From Sedimenticola sp. (lineage in GTDB: Bacteria; Pseudomonadota; Gammaproteobacteria; Chromatiales; Chromatiaceae): 17,486 nt of DNA. Both the position numbers and the translations under genes were made by a program. Positions 1 to 8,950 of the stretch are shown here, one piece after another. The notes under the pieces were generated by a model. The model made no database searches. It was not told the DNA's origin and was given only the letters and a program-made list of their open reading frames with translations. The DNA lies in contig JAUXBK010000025.1 in NCBI GenBank assembly GCA_030619405.1, positions 1 to 17,486 on the forward strand, read 5' to 3'. Every line of letters begins with the position of its first letter. Position 1 is the first letter of the stretch.

Positions 1-222
1 CATCTTCAGCACCCAGGGAACGTTGACCCAGAAAGCCAATGCGGTGAGAAACGCGGCGGACAGACCGAGGTAGTCTTTAACGAAAAAGGTACCGACGATG
101 CTGGTGAGTCCCTCTACACCGTAGGCGAAATACACCATCAGCGGCGGCAGATAGGACAGCCGTAGCTCCCGCCCCAGTTCCAGGATGACGCGATCAAACC
201 AGCGGTAGGCTCGTGCAAACAT
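1..222 (-). CDS. BT1/folate-biopterin-type MFS transporter, N-terminus only (partial)
   Basis: The minus strand reads 74 codons from an ATG at 222 to the window edge without a stop, so this is the start of a gene that continues to the left. The peptide begins MFARAYRWFDRVILELGREL, a polar, amphipathic leader. It is followed by a first membrane segment around LPPLMVYFAYGVEGL and a second around LSAAFLTALAFWVNVPWVLK. This arrangement, including the YFAYGVEG and FFVKDYLGLS stretches, resembles the beginning of BT1/major-facilitator proteins, which are inner-membrane carriers of folate- or biopterin-like compounds; bacterial members have mostly unknown substrates. The family call rests on a short segment and on memory of the pattern. 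Any multi-pass MFS protein remains possible. Confidence 0.55.
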   Translation of the reverse strand, partial: MFARAYRWFDRVILELGRELRLSYLPPLMVYFAYGVEGLTSIVGTFFVKDYLGLSAAFLTALAFWVNVPWVLKM

Positions 223-264
223 GGGACGAGAGGATGCCGGTTTATGCTACCGAAGACAAGGTTG

Positions 265-624
265 CTAGCAAGCATCAGAACAGCAGCGCAATTCGTTTAC
301 CGCCTCATCCATCGGTTTTGATATGTCCTGTTCCAGTTCCTTTGCAATGGCCAGGGCTTTGCTGTCGGCCGCCACGACGGTCGGGCGGATAAACAGAACA
401 CGTGTGCTGCCCGTCTGCTGAATGAGTGTCATGTGTAGGGTACACATAGCCAGCATCTGACAGTAGGCGTGAACGACCCAATTGAAACGTTCGCAGATCT
501 GTCCCAGGACCTCCAACCACAGTTTCCGGTCTCTATCTTCGAGATAGATATCGTCCGGTCCGTCTCCCCGTGAGGTGGCATGGTAGAGGGTGCCGGCAAA
601 CTCTATGCGGAGTGGTCTGGCCAT
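265..624 (-). pseudogene. Truncated REP-associated (Y1/HUH) tyrosine transposase remnant
   Basis: The first ~57 residues (MARPLRIEFAGTLYHATSRG through ICERFNWVVHAYCQM) follow the conserved N-terminus of Y1_Tnp/RAYT transposases closely. These single-strand DNA transposases mobilise REP-type hairpins. In intact members the YC-M stretch is followed at once by the histidine motif NHYHLL of the HUH active site. Here it is replaced by LAMCTLHMTLIQQTG and an unrelated 60-residue tail, and the protein stops at 119 residues, well short of intact relatives. The HUH motif and the catalytic tyrosine region are not recognisable, so I call it a dead fragment fused to other sequence. The upstream stretch at about 650-672 reads, on the coding strand, as a GGGGTCAGGTCTTG-type sequence often seen in front of this transposase group. 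Confidence 0.7.
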
Positions 625-808
625 GGAGTGAGTCTACTTTCCAGTAAGGCACAATACAAGACCTGACCCCTTCTTTCGTTCGGATATAGCCAAAAAGATG
701 GCCAATAGAATTCAAGCTTGGCACAATGCGCATCTAACCCGACCTACTCAAGTATTGTGCTGAATAGTTACTTCACTATTTTATCATTCCTTAATTATGC
801 CTTCTGCT
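625..808. other. AT-rich intergenic stretch with a possible IS/MITE terminus
   Basis: No gene is seen here. The left part is the former upstream region of the transposase remnant. At 757-771 lies GTGCTGAATAGTTAC, repeated exactly at 13180-13194. Its reverse complement begins GTAACTATTCAGC, a GTAA start like those of IS66-group termini (family assignment is inference). A low-GC block follows at 771-800. Confidence 0.4.
757..771 (-). repeat. 15-bp dispersed repeat GTGCTGAATAGTTAC, copy 1
   Basis: This 15-mer is identical to 13180-13194. In both places it is followed by unrelated sequence on its right side, as expected of an element end. No full partner end was found near this copy. Confidence 0.5.
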
Positions 809-985
809 TCAAATCAGCTTGAGAATATCCACCACCAGCACGCGCATGAAGAACAGCAGGGCGATGGAACCGAACAGCAGATGCCCGATATCGTTTTCGC
901 CATCCTCATTGCGATGGGTCAGGGCGTGGTAGGCAACGAAACCGGTCACCAGCAGAAAGATCCAGTCGATCACGGGGTTATCCAT
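809..985 (-). CDS. Small two-helix membrane protein (58 aa), hypothetical
   Basis: An ATG at 985 on the minus strand opens a 58-codon frame ending in TGA at 809-811. The product starts MDNPVIDWIFLLVTGFVAYH, giving one hydrophobic segment at about residues 7-21. A polar charged loop follows (THRNEDGENDIG, about 23-34), then a second hydrophobic segment at about 36-54 (HLLFGSIALLFFMRVLVVDI). Alternating hydrophobic helices with a charged hinge, and strong third-position G/C, are what a real small inner-membrane protein shows; the opposite-strand frame over the same bases looks unlike a protein. No Shine-Dalgarno is obvious upstream. It stands alone between a transposase remnant and a repeat element. 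I do not recognise a named family and assign no function. Confidence 0.6.
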   Translation of the reverse strand: MDNPVIDWIFLLVTGFVAYHALTHRNEDGENDIGHLLFGSIALLFFMRVLVVDILKLI

Positions 986-1018
986 TCAGCAGACAATACG
1001 GGGAAAATAGCAGCTTTA

Positions 1019-1279
1019 GGGCTTGCACAGCAATAAGTTACCGAATTTGGGGCGTCGAGGCGCCCGTCTGGCAAGGGTCGCTACCGGCGTCCTGCCTCCC
1101 GCGACACTTGTGCATCCTTGCACATCGCGCGAAAACGCAGGAATATTCATTATCTTTCAAGTTTTCGTAACGTGACCCACAGGGATGTGGGAAATGCCGG
1201 TTCCGTCAGGAACATGAACCGGCCAGCCAGACGGGATGGATCGGCGTTCCAAAACGGTAAGTTATTGTTGTGCAAGCCC
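1019..1279. mobile_element. 261-bp MITE-like element with ~50-bp imperfect terminal inverted repeats (family M1)
   Basis: The left end starts GGGCTTGCACAGCAATAAGT and the right end, reverse-complemented, starts GGGCTTGCACAACAATAACT. Similarity continues for about 50 bp (1019-1072 against 1226-1279), reaching a shared CCCGTCTGGC. The trinucleotide TTA flanks both ends (1016-1018 and 1280-1282), a candidate 3-bp target duplication. No transposase is encoded, so it would be non-autonomous. Related ends occur at 15538-15577 and 17015-17091. It fills the gap in front of the DUF294 gene and ends 23 bp before that gene's likely ATG, so it probably supplies most of the gene's 5' leader. Confidence 0.75.
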
Positions 1280-1302
1280 TTACAGTGACTGCACCAGCAC
1301 CT

Positions 1303-3195
1303 ATGAACAACATCGAACACGACACCGGACCCTCGGCCACCGGCCAGATCCTCTGTGGCACACGCACCTTCAAAGGGGTGTCACCGGACTCGATCAGGAC
1401 CCTGGTGGAAAACTCCAGGCTGCGCCCGGTCTCCCCCGGTGAGGCCCTGTTCCGACCCGGGGACAGATATGATCAGCGGCTCTACATCCTGGTGGAAGGC
1501 AATATCGTCATGCACCGCCCGTCGGGTAGCCAGGACAGCTGCCAGCCGGGTGATTTCATCGGCCTGGCCAACTATCTGGATGACGACGACTATCATTCCG
1601 CCGCAATTGCAACCACCCGCACCATCGTACTGGAGAGCCGGGCAGAGGTGATGCACCGGCTGGAGCAGAAACACCCCGATCTGTTCAATAGTCTCAACCG
1701 GGTGATCGCGGCCAAACTACGGGAACGCAGCCCTGACCGCAGCATCACCTCCGGCGCCCTGGCACAGCCTGTCACGCGGGTGATGAAATCACCGGTCGCC
1801 TCCTGTGATCCGAAGACCACCCTGCTGGAAGCCTTTCGACTGATGCAAGAGCGCAAGATCGGCAGCATGGTGGTAAAAGATCTGGAGGAGAAGCTGCTGG
1901 GGGTGTTGACCTACTCCGGGCTGGCAGAAGTGATGTTGCTGACCGACGCCTCACCCGACGACAGCATCATGAAGGCGGCCTGTGAAACCCCCCGGGTGAT
2001 CGAGCCGATAACGCCGCTGTGGGAGGCAGAGGAGCTGATGCAGCGCAAAACCGCGAAGTATCTGATCGTGGTGGAGGGGGTGAAACCGGTCGGCATCGTC
2101 TCCCAGACCGATATACTGAGAACGCTGATCTACCGCCCCGGCACCCTCAGCAACCGGATCAGGCGCTCTGCCACCCTCAAAGAGCTGGTCGGCCACAGCA
2201 GCCAGCTGGCAGACGCTGCCGAAGACGCACGGGAGACCAATCACCGCCCCAGTGCCGCCGTCCGGCTGCTGAGCGAAACCCACTTGATGATTCAACGTCG
2301 GGCGATACAGCTCACCCTGGAGTGGATGGAAAGCAAGGGTTACGGCCCCCCCCCGGCGGATTATGCCCTGATCATCATGGGCTCGGGTGGCCGCAGGGAG
2401 ATGCTGCTCAACCCGGATCAGGACAATGGCATCATCATCGAGGACAGCGCCGCCAAAGAGAACAAGCAGGTGGCCGAGTGGTTCGAGCGTTTCTCCAAGC
2501 GGGTCAACAGAAACCTGGACAAGGTGGGTTACATGATCTGCCCCGGGGAGATAATGGCACGCAACCCGATGTACCGAAAGAGCCTCTCCCAATGGAAGAA
2601 ACAGGTATCCCACATTACTGCGAAACCGACCGAGAAGGCGGCGCGCTGGTCCAACGTGCTGTTCGACTTCGATACCCTGTATGGCAACGATGCCCTGACC
2701 ATGGAGCTGCGCCGCCACGTGCTGACGGAGATACAGACGAAACCCAGGCTGCTGAAACTGATGGCAGACCACGATGCGGAGGGCCGTCCGGCCATCGGTT
2801 TCTTCAACCAGCTGATCATCACCACCAAGGATGAGCAGGGTGAATGGATCGACATCAAACGCAACGGCCTGCGGATCGTCAGTGACGTAGCCCGCGTCTT
2901 CGCCCTGCAGAACGGAGTAGCGGTGCAGAACACCTCCGACCGACTGAAGGCCCTGGCACGCATCGGCAAGCTCTCGGACGACTTTACGGTGACCGTGCAG
3001 GAGGCCTACGAGGAACTGCTCGACCTGCTGCTGAGCCACCAGATCCGACAGGCCCGTGCCGGCAAGAAGCTGAATAAACTGATCGACCCGGAGAAACTGA
3101 CACCCCAGAGTCGCGGCACCCTGCGCATGGCCATGCGGGCGGTGAAGCGTTTCCAGGACCGGCTGCAGGATGACTACGGGACGGAGATTTTCTAG
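1303..3195 (+). CDS. cNMP-binding / CBS / DUF294 nucleotidyltransferase-like protein
   Basis: The domains read in order as follows. A cyclic-nucleotide-binding-like domain spans about residues 20-125 (VSPGEALFRPGD, LYILVEGNIVMHR, CQPGDFIGLANYL). A CBS pair spans about 155-285 (MKSPVASCDPKTTLLEAFRL; GIVSQTDILRTL). A DUF294 nucleotidyltransferase-like domain spans about 320-460 with the motif GSGGRREMLLNPDQDNGI, near residue 360. A DUF294 C-terminal domain completes the roughly 630 residues. Family members are thought to sense nucleotides and may modify a partner protein; the substrate is unproven. I chose the ATG at 1303. A longer frame opens with GTG at 1270, but that codon lies inside the M1 repeat, so it is less likely to be ancestral. 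Neither start has a good ribosome-binding site. The exonuclease gene starts 12 bp after the stop, and acs lies downstream on the same strand. Confidence 0.85.
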   Translation: MNNIEHDTGPSATGQILCGTRTFKGVSPDSIRTLVENSRLRPVSPGEALFRPGDRYDQRLYILVEGNIVMHRPSGSQDSCQPGDFIGLANYLDDDDYHSAAIATTRTIVLESRAEVMHRLEQKHPDLFNSLNRVIAAKLRERSPDRSITSGALAQPVTRVMKSPVASCDPKTTLLEAFRLMQERKIGSMVVKDLEEKLLGVLTYSGLAEVMLLTDASPDDSIMKAACETPRVIEPITPLWEAEELMQRKTAKYLIVVEGVKPVGIVSQTDILRTLIYRPGTLSNRIRRSATLKELVGHSSQLADAAEDARETNHRPSAAVRLLSETHLMIQRRAIQLTLEWMESKGYGPPPADYALIIMGSGGRREMLLNPDQDNGIIIEDSAAKENKQVAEWFERFSKRVNRNLDKVGYMICPGEIMARNPMYRKSLSQWKKQVSHITAKPTEKAARWSNVLFDFDTLYGNDALTMELRRHVLTEIQTKPRLLKLMADHDAEGRPAIGFFNQLIITTKDEQGEWIDIKRNGLRIVSDVARVFALQNGVAVQNTSDRLKALARIGKLSDDFTVTVQEAYEELLDLLLSHQIRQARAGKKLNKLIDPEKLTPQSRGTLRMAMRAVKRFQDRLQDDYGTEIF

Positions 3196-3207
3196 CGTTA
3201 TCGGATC

Positions 3208-3936
3208 ATGGCGAGTGAGCAGTTAGGCGAGATTTTCGGGCGCATCCACGCCGGCCTCAGACGCAACCTGAAGCGGGGAGCGCTGCTGAGCGACCCCTCC
3301 ATGCTGGCACTGCACCACCGGTTACTGAAGCTGAACCCGAAACGACTGACCCGCCACCCCATCGACGAGACCCGTTTCGTGGTCATCGATACCGAGACCA
3401 CCGGCTTAAAAGCCTATGCGGGGGACGAGATCTGCTCCATCTCCCTGATCGAGCTGCAGGGGCTGGAATCCACCGGCAGGGAGTTCAACACCCTGATCAA
3501 CCCGGGACGGGAGATCCCCCCCAGCTCCACCAGGATCCATCACATCACCGATGGGGACGTGATGGACGCCCCGCTGATCGAAGAGGTGTTGCTCGAGGTG
3601 GCGGATTTCATCGGCGAGAGCGTCATCGTGGGACACCACATCGGCTTCGACATCCGGTTTCTCAACAAGATTCTGCAGAAAGAGCTGCTGTGCCGGCTGA
3701 AACACCCCTGGCTGGACACTATGCTCCTCTATCTGGTCAGTTCCGGTCAAGTCGGCCACTATACCCTGGAGGAGGTCGCCGATTTCGCTGGGGTGGAGAT
3801 CCACCAGCGCCACACCGCCCGCGGCGATGCCCTGGCATCCGCCGAGCTGTTTACCCGGCTGGCCCGGCGGCTGACCGAATTCGACAAACCGGTGCAGAGA
3901 CTGATCGATCGTCAGTATGAGCTGGGGCACTTTTAG
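3208..3936 (+). CDS. DnaQ-family 3'-5' exonuclease
   Basis: The 242-residue product shows the DEDDh exonuclease signature. ExoI is VVIDTETTGL with acidic residues D61 and E63, ExoII is HHIGFDIRFLN with D148, and ExoIII is HTARGDALASAELF with H202 and D207. Such enzymes remove nucleotides from 3' ends and act alone or as polymerase-proofreading subunits. About 50 residues precede ExoI and no polymerase-binding domain is evident, so this is more likely a stand-alone relative of the proteins adjacent to DUF294 genes than the replicative epsilon subunit. The ATG lies 12 bp behind the DUF294 gene, implying one transcript. That pairing is common in gammaproteobacterial acetate-utilisation loci. Its physiological substrate is unknown. 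Confidence 0.88.
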   Translation: MASEQLGEIFGRIHAGLRRNLKRGALLSDPSMLALHHRLLKLNPKRLTRHPIDETRFVVIDTETTGLKAYAGDEICSISLIELQGLESTGREFNTLINPGREIPPSSTRIHHITDGDVMDAPLIEEVLLEVADFIGESVIVGHHIGFDIRFLNKILQKELLCRLKHPWLDTMLLYLVSSGQVGHYTLEEVADFAGVEIHQRHTARGDALASAELFTRLARRLTEFDKPVQRLIDRQYELGHF

Positions 3937-3951
3937 GCGCCCATCAAACAT

Positions 3952-4151
3952 AGTAACTTCTCAATAAGTCGGGGCAACCTGGACTTTGTAGGGGGGATAC
4001 GCGTAGCGCATCCACCATTCATCCTGGGCGTTGCGGTATGCGGGCGGGCCATTGGTGGATGCGGCGCGTATTAAGAGGGGAGCAAGAAAGGAGGTCTGTG
4101 GGCGCGCCTTATCCCCCCTACGAAACTGCCCAGGGAGATTGAGAAGTTACT
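3952..4151 (-). mobile_element. ~200-bp MITE-like element, copy A (family M2)
   Basis: The outer ends are AGTAACTTCT and AGAAGTTACT, a perfect 10-bp inverted repeat. Inside them, inverted GTAGGGGGGAT stretches extend the terminal repeats to about 45 bp with mismatches. The reverse complement matches copy B (12934-13125) along most of its length, including the GCGCGCCCACAG, GCATCCACCA and ATACCGCAACG blocks. The middle differs: there is an extra segment around 4065-4090 here. No open frame of note is present. It lies directly between the exonuclease stop and the acs promoter region. No clear target duplication is seen at this copy. Confidence 0.8.
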
Positions 4152-4169
4152 CAAGATAATGATTACCAT

Positions 4170-4197
4170 TTGAAATTCCGGCATGTTTTCATAAATA
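4170..4197 (+). promoter_or_regulatory. Possible sigma70-type promoter for acs
   Basis: TTGAAA at 4170-4175 is followed after 16 bp by TAAATA at 4192-4197, about 100 bp before the acs start codon and just outside the M2 repeat. The match is moderate; the region is AT-rich and other hexamers could be chosen. No convincing sigma54 GG/GC pair was seen. Confidence 0.3.
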
Positions 4198-4283
4198 ACA
4201 GGAAATAGCGCACGAAGGGGTTAAAATGAGATTCAAGGCACCACCTTTAATAGCCCGCACATCCTGCTCAATTTAAAAAATAC

Positions 4284-4290
4284 AAGGAGA
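4284..4290 (+). promoter_or_regulatory. Strong ribosome-binding site of acs
   Basis: AAGGAGA lies 6 bp before the ATG at 4297, the best Shine-Dalgarno in the window. It confirms this acs start and suggests high expression. Confidence 0.8.
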
Positions 4291-4296
4291 TACGAT

Positions 4297-6243
<1,947 letters not shown>

Positions 6244-6280
6244 GGCCTCCTTATTCCAGGCAGTGTGAATGAATAAAACA

Positions 6281-6545
6281 AAAACCCTTCTCGCGCAAAG
6301 GCGCAAAGACGCAAAGGAAAAACAAAAAACTGAAAAATGGTTGCTGTTTGCCTCTCTGCTTTCGACAACTAATGTGCTATCGAACAACGAGGGGGACTGT
6401 AAATAGACCACTCCAGTGAAAAACCGTGGCAGATACTCTGCGTGTTGTTCGGTGGCTCCCTGCTTCATTCAGGATGACCAGCCAGGCAGCAGTTTTTTAC
6501 GGATTTTCTTTGCGTCTTTGCGTCTTTGCGCGAGAACGTTTTTAT
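6281..6545. mobile_element. ~265-bp element bounded by inverted CGCAAAG repeats (family M3)
   Basis: The left arm (6281-6332) contains TTCTCGCGCAAAG followed by two more 8-bp CGCAAAG units and runs to AAAAAACTG. The right arm (6490-6545) carries the same series on the opposite strand, also ending inward at AAAAAACTG. Together they form roughly 55-bp imperfect terminal inverted repeats. The ~155-bp core has no convincing frame. It fills the acs/NYN gap and makes the NYN frame appear 46 codons too long at its start. No clear target duplication was seen. Confidence 0.7.
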
Positions 6546-6550
6546 TTTTT

Positions 6551-6566
6551 AAGGATACATAAATTG
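6551..6566 (+). promoter_or_regulatory. Ribosome-binding site and TTG start of the NYN gene
   Basis: AAGGAT (6551-6556) stands 7 bp ahead of a TTG at 6564. The conserved NYN sequence begins at that codon. The upstream in-frame ATG at 6426 lies inside repeat element M3 and would add an implausible tail read from the repeat. Confidence 0.6.
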
Positions 6567-7388
6567 AGTCATCTGAAGGTCGGCGTATTCGTGGACGCCG
6601 AAAACATCAAGTTCAACGGCGGTTACCAGCTACGGTACGACATCCTGCGGCATTTCGCTGCCCGTGACAACGGCACCCTGCTGCGCCTGAACACCTACCT
6701 CGCCTATGACCAGGAGCGGGCCCGGGAGGATGGCGACTACGCCAGAAAATCCCGTACCTACCAGCAGATGGTGCGGGACTTCGGCTGGAAGATCATCGTC
6801 AAGATCGTGCGGCGTTTTACCGATGACGAAGGCAACGTCACCACCAAGGCCAACGCCGATCTGGACCTGGCTGTGGATGCCATGCTGCAGGTGGAGAACC
6901 TGGACCTGATCCTGCTAGTGACCGGTGACGGTGATTTTCTGCAGCTGGTCACAGCACTACAGAACCGGGGCTGCCGGGTGGAACTGCTGGGTTTCAAGAA
7001 TGTATCCAAACAGTTGCAGCGACAGGTCGATGCCTTCTACCGCGGCTACCTGATCCCCGACCTGCTCCCTTTCCCTCAGGAGCCACGCAATGAGTGGGGC
7101 AAGACCGGCTCCCTGGTGCGCGGCGTCTGCACCAAGTGGTTCCCGGACAAAGGCTATGGTTTTCTCCGTTTCATCCGCGAGATCTCGCCCCATCTCTGGG
7201 TTACCGATCCCCGGGAGGAAAACTCCCCCTATGTCAGCGTCTTCTGTCACGTCAATGAACTGACGGAGAGCGTCTCGGCGGATGCTCTGATGAGCCGGGA
7301 GACGGTGGTGGAGTTCTACCTCAAGGAGAGCGAAGTGGACGAAGGGCTGATCGCCACCAACGTCCGGATGATCTATTCGGCCAAGTGA
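6564..7388 (+). CDS. NYN-domain (LabA/DUF88-like) putative RNase with C-terminal cold-shock domain
   Basis: Starting from the TTG at 6564, the 274-residue protein opens with SHLKVGVFVDAENIKF, the first NYN motif (D11). It continues with NADLDLAVDAML (D99, D101, D105) and LLVTGDGDFLQLV (D122, D124). These acidic residues form the PIN-like metal site of NYN nucleases, which are expected to cut RNA. From about residue 184 a second domain reads RGVCTKWFPDKGYGFLRF and later VFCHVNEL. These correspond to the RNP1 and RNP2 motifs of a cold-shock/OB fold, separated by an insertion of about 20 residues. The pairing implies a nuclease with its own single-stranded nucleic-acid binding module. It is a lone gene, convergent with the imuB operon. 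NYN is confident; the cold-shock assignment is good but based on motifs only. Confidence 0.85.
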   Translation: MSHLKVGVFVDAENIKFNGGYQLRYDILRHFAARDNGTLLRLNTYLAYDQERAREDGDYARKSRTYQQMVRDFGWKIIVKIVRRFTDDEGNVTTKANADLDLAVDAMLQVENLDLILLVTGDGDFLQLVTALQNRGCRVELLGFKNVSKQLQRQVDAFYRGYLIPDLLPFPQEPRNEWGKTGSLVRGVCTKWFPDKGYGFLRFIREISPHLWVTDPREENSPYVSVFCHVNELTESVSADALMSRETVVEFYLKESEVDEGLIATNVRMIYSAK

Positions 7389-7419
7389 AAGGTAACCGTT
7401 CAGTCCCCCCTCCTAAAAT

Positions 7420-7442
7420 CCCCTCTCCCTCAGGGAGAGGGG
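7420..7442. terminator. Perfect REP-like GC-rich hairpin between convergent genes
   Basis: CCCCTCTCCC, loop TCA and GGGAGAGGGG form a 10-bp perfect stem between the NYN stop (7388) and the imuB stop (7500). There is no uridine run on either side, so it resembles a REP-type palindrome serving as a bidirectional boundary more than a classical intrinsic terminator. A related CCCTCTCCCTTCGGGAG occurs at about 12834. Confidence 0.5.
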
Positions 7443-7469
7443 GCAATGAACTCCAAAACTTGATTTACT

Positions 7470-7488
7470 AACCGGCACTCTGCCGGTT
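7470..7488 (-). terminator. Hairpin just downstream of imuB
   Basis: AACCGGCA and TGCCGGTT flank a 3-base loop, giving a perfect 8-bp stem 11 bp past the imuB stop. On the minus strand it is followed by an AT-rich stretch ending in TTTT about 11 bp later, so termination is plausible but not textbook. Confidence 0.5.
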
Positions 7489-7499
7489 GGGGCAACGAC

Positions 7500-8945
7500 T
7501 CAATAGAATCCCTGCAGATACCAGCGCCGCTCTCCCCTCAGCTCCCGGTAGAGCCAGAGCCGCCCCCCGGCCGGAGTACGAGCCGCAAAATAGTCTCGTG
7601 CAACCGGTGCCCCATCCCACCAGCCGGCCTCGATGCGTTCCCGTTCCCCTTCCAGCACCAGGCGACCATGCCACCAGGGACGCCCCTCCTGTTCCTCCAG
7701 CGGCACTGGTTCCGGCAGCAGCCACAGAGGCCGCTCCCCCCGCAGCTGCCACACTACGTCCATCCCCGCCTGCCTTCCCGGGGTACAATGGCACCAGGCC
7801 CGCTCCGGCCGGTGGTCCGGTACCAGCCTGATACCTGTCACCGCCTGCTCTCCCAGCCGTGCCCGCAGCCGCTCCAGCAGCTGCTCTCCTGCCTCCGGCT
7901 CTGACCCTGCCCGGGCATCGAACAACACCCCTGGCCGACCCGCCAGGGGCTCGAGTCGCTCCACCGTCAACCCGATCTCCCGTACCGGCGCCGGCAGCAC
8001 CAGCCGTTCCAGCCGTTCCTGCAACAGTGTCTGCAGCCGCTCCGGACAGCGTTCGGGGGAGAGCAGACCAAGCCGGAACCGGGTCACCTCTCCCCGGGGG
8101 TGCACCAGTCGCCACTCCAGCTGCAAGGTACCGGCCTGTCGAGCGGTCAGAAAACCGGACAGCTGCAGGATCAGGCGATGGGCGGCAAACTGCAGCGCCG
8201 CCACACTCTCCACCTCGGCGGGCAGCTCCAGGTGACGGTGAAAACGGGCGGGCGGGCGAAACAGGGGACGGGGATCCGGCCTCCGGCCCAGCAGCCGGTC
8301 GAGCTGATCCAGAAACGCCCTCCCCAGGCGGCGCCCCAACCCCGGCCCCGGCAACTGCAGCAGGTCACCAAGGCACATCATCCCCATATTCTGCAGTGCC
8401 TCCTGCTGCTCCCGTGGCAGTGGCAACTGCTGCAACGACAGAGAGGCAAGGTGCCGGTGCAGCCCCGGCAGGTCCCGGATCATTTTCTGCCGCCCCGCTT
8501 CCGCCAGCAGCAGGGCACCAGCCGGGGTCGGCGCCATACAGAGAATGGCGTGATGCCCCATTTCATTCAGCCCCTCCCGGACCTGGCGCAGCAGCGGCAG
8601 AGTGCCGCCAAACAGGCGCTTGCTGCCCTGCATCTCCAGCAGCAGGCCCCGGGGTGGTGCCAGCACAATCTGCGAGCTGAAACGGCCGGCCCACAGCGCC
8701 AGCCCCTCCAGCAGATGGGCCTCCCTCCCCGCATCCCGCCGCCGGACCCGCAGTGACCCCGACAGCGCCCGCGCCGCCCCGATCCGCATGCCCGGCACGA
8801 TCCCGGCCGCTGCAGCTGCCTCATTGCAGAGCAGGATGGCGGGATGTCCCGCCACCCGGTCGCTCACCGCCAGCGGCGCCCGGGCATCTGTCGGCGCCAG
8901 TGCCTCCAGGGAGAGAGCGGGGAGATGGATGGCGAGCCAGTGCAT
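7500..8945 (-). CDS. imuB: ImuB, inactive Y-family polymerase-like mutasome protein
   Basis: The 481-residue product starts MHWLAIHLPALSLEAL and runs through CNEAAAAAGIVPGMRIGAAR to RGLLLEMQGSKRLFGG, the typical ImuB version of a Y-family polymerase N-terminus. The aspartate of the first motif and the paired acidic residues of the SxDE-type motif are missing. That is characteristic of ImuB, which acts as a hub linking ImuA, the sliding clamp and DnaE2 in damage-induced mutagenesis rather than as a polymerase. I could not identify a clear clamp-binding motif. It starts 5 bp after the imuA stop, so it is surely co-transcribed and probably translationally coupled. The upstream Shine-Dalgarno position is occupied by a heptamer repeat and no good site is seen. 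No dnaE2 follows; the operon ends here. Confidence 0.88.
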   Translation of the reverse strand: MHWLAIHLPALSLEALAPTDARAPLAVSDRVAGHPAILLCNEAAAAAGIVPGMRIGAARALSGSLRVRRRDAGREAHLLEGLALWAGRFSSQIVLAPPRGLLLEMQGSKRLFGGTLPLLRQVREGLNEMGHHAILCMAPTPAGALLLAEAGRQKMIRDLPGLHRHLASLSLQQLPLPREQQEALQNMGMMCLGDLLQLPGPGLGRRLGRAFLDQLDRLLGRRPDPRPLFRPPARFHRHLELPAEVESVAALQFAAHRLILQLSGFLTARQAGTLQLEWRLVHPRGEVTRFRLGLLSPERCPERLQTLLQERLERLVLPAPVREIGLTVERLEPLAGRPGVLFDARAGSEPEAGEQLLERLRARLGEQAVTGIRLVPDHRPERAWCHCTPGRQAGMDVVWQLRGERPLWLLPEPVPLEEQEGRPWWHGRLVLEGERERIEAGWWDGAPVARDYFAARTPAGGRLWLYRELRGERRWYLQGFY

Positions 8946-8950
8946 AGATT

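Noticed and set aside
797..1036. 79-codon plus-strand frame
   Set aside because: The peptide is glutamine/histidine-rich with no structure, and it runs into repeat M1. The minus strand encodes the far more protein-like two-helix product at 809-985.
1951..3039. 362-codon minus-strand frame over the DUF294 gene
   Set aside because: Shadow frame; the plus-strand protein has clear cNMP, CBS and DUF294 motifs across the same bases.
4152..4296. Riboswitch or sigma54 promoter ahead of acs
   Set aside because: No conserved riboswitch core, no clear leader hairpin and no properly spaced GG/GC pair was visible.
6426..6563. Longer NYN protein starting at 6426
   Set aside because: The extension is translated from the M3 repeat arm; the conserved domain and ribosome-binding site support TTG 6564.
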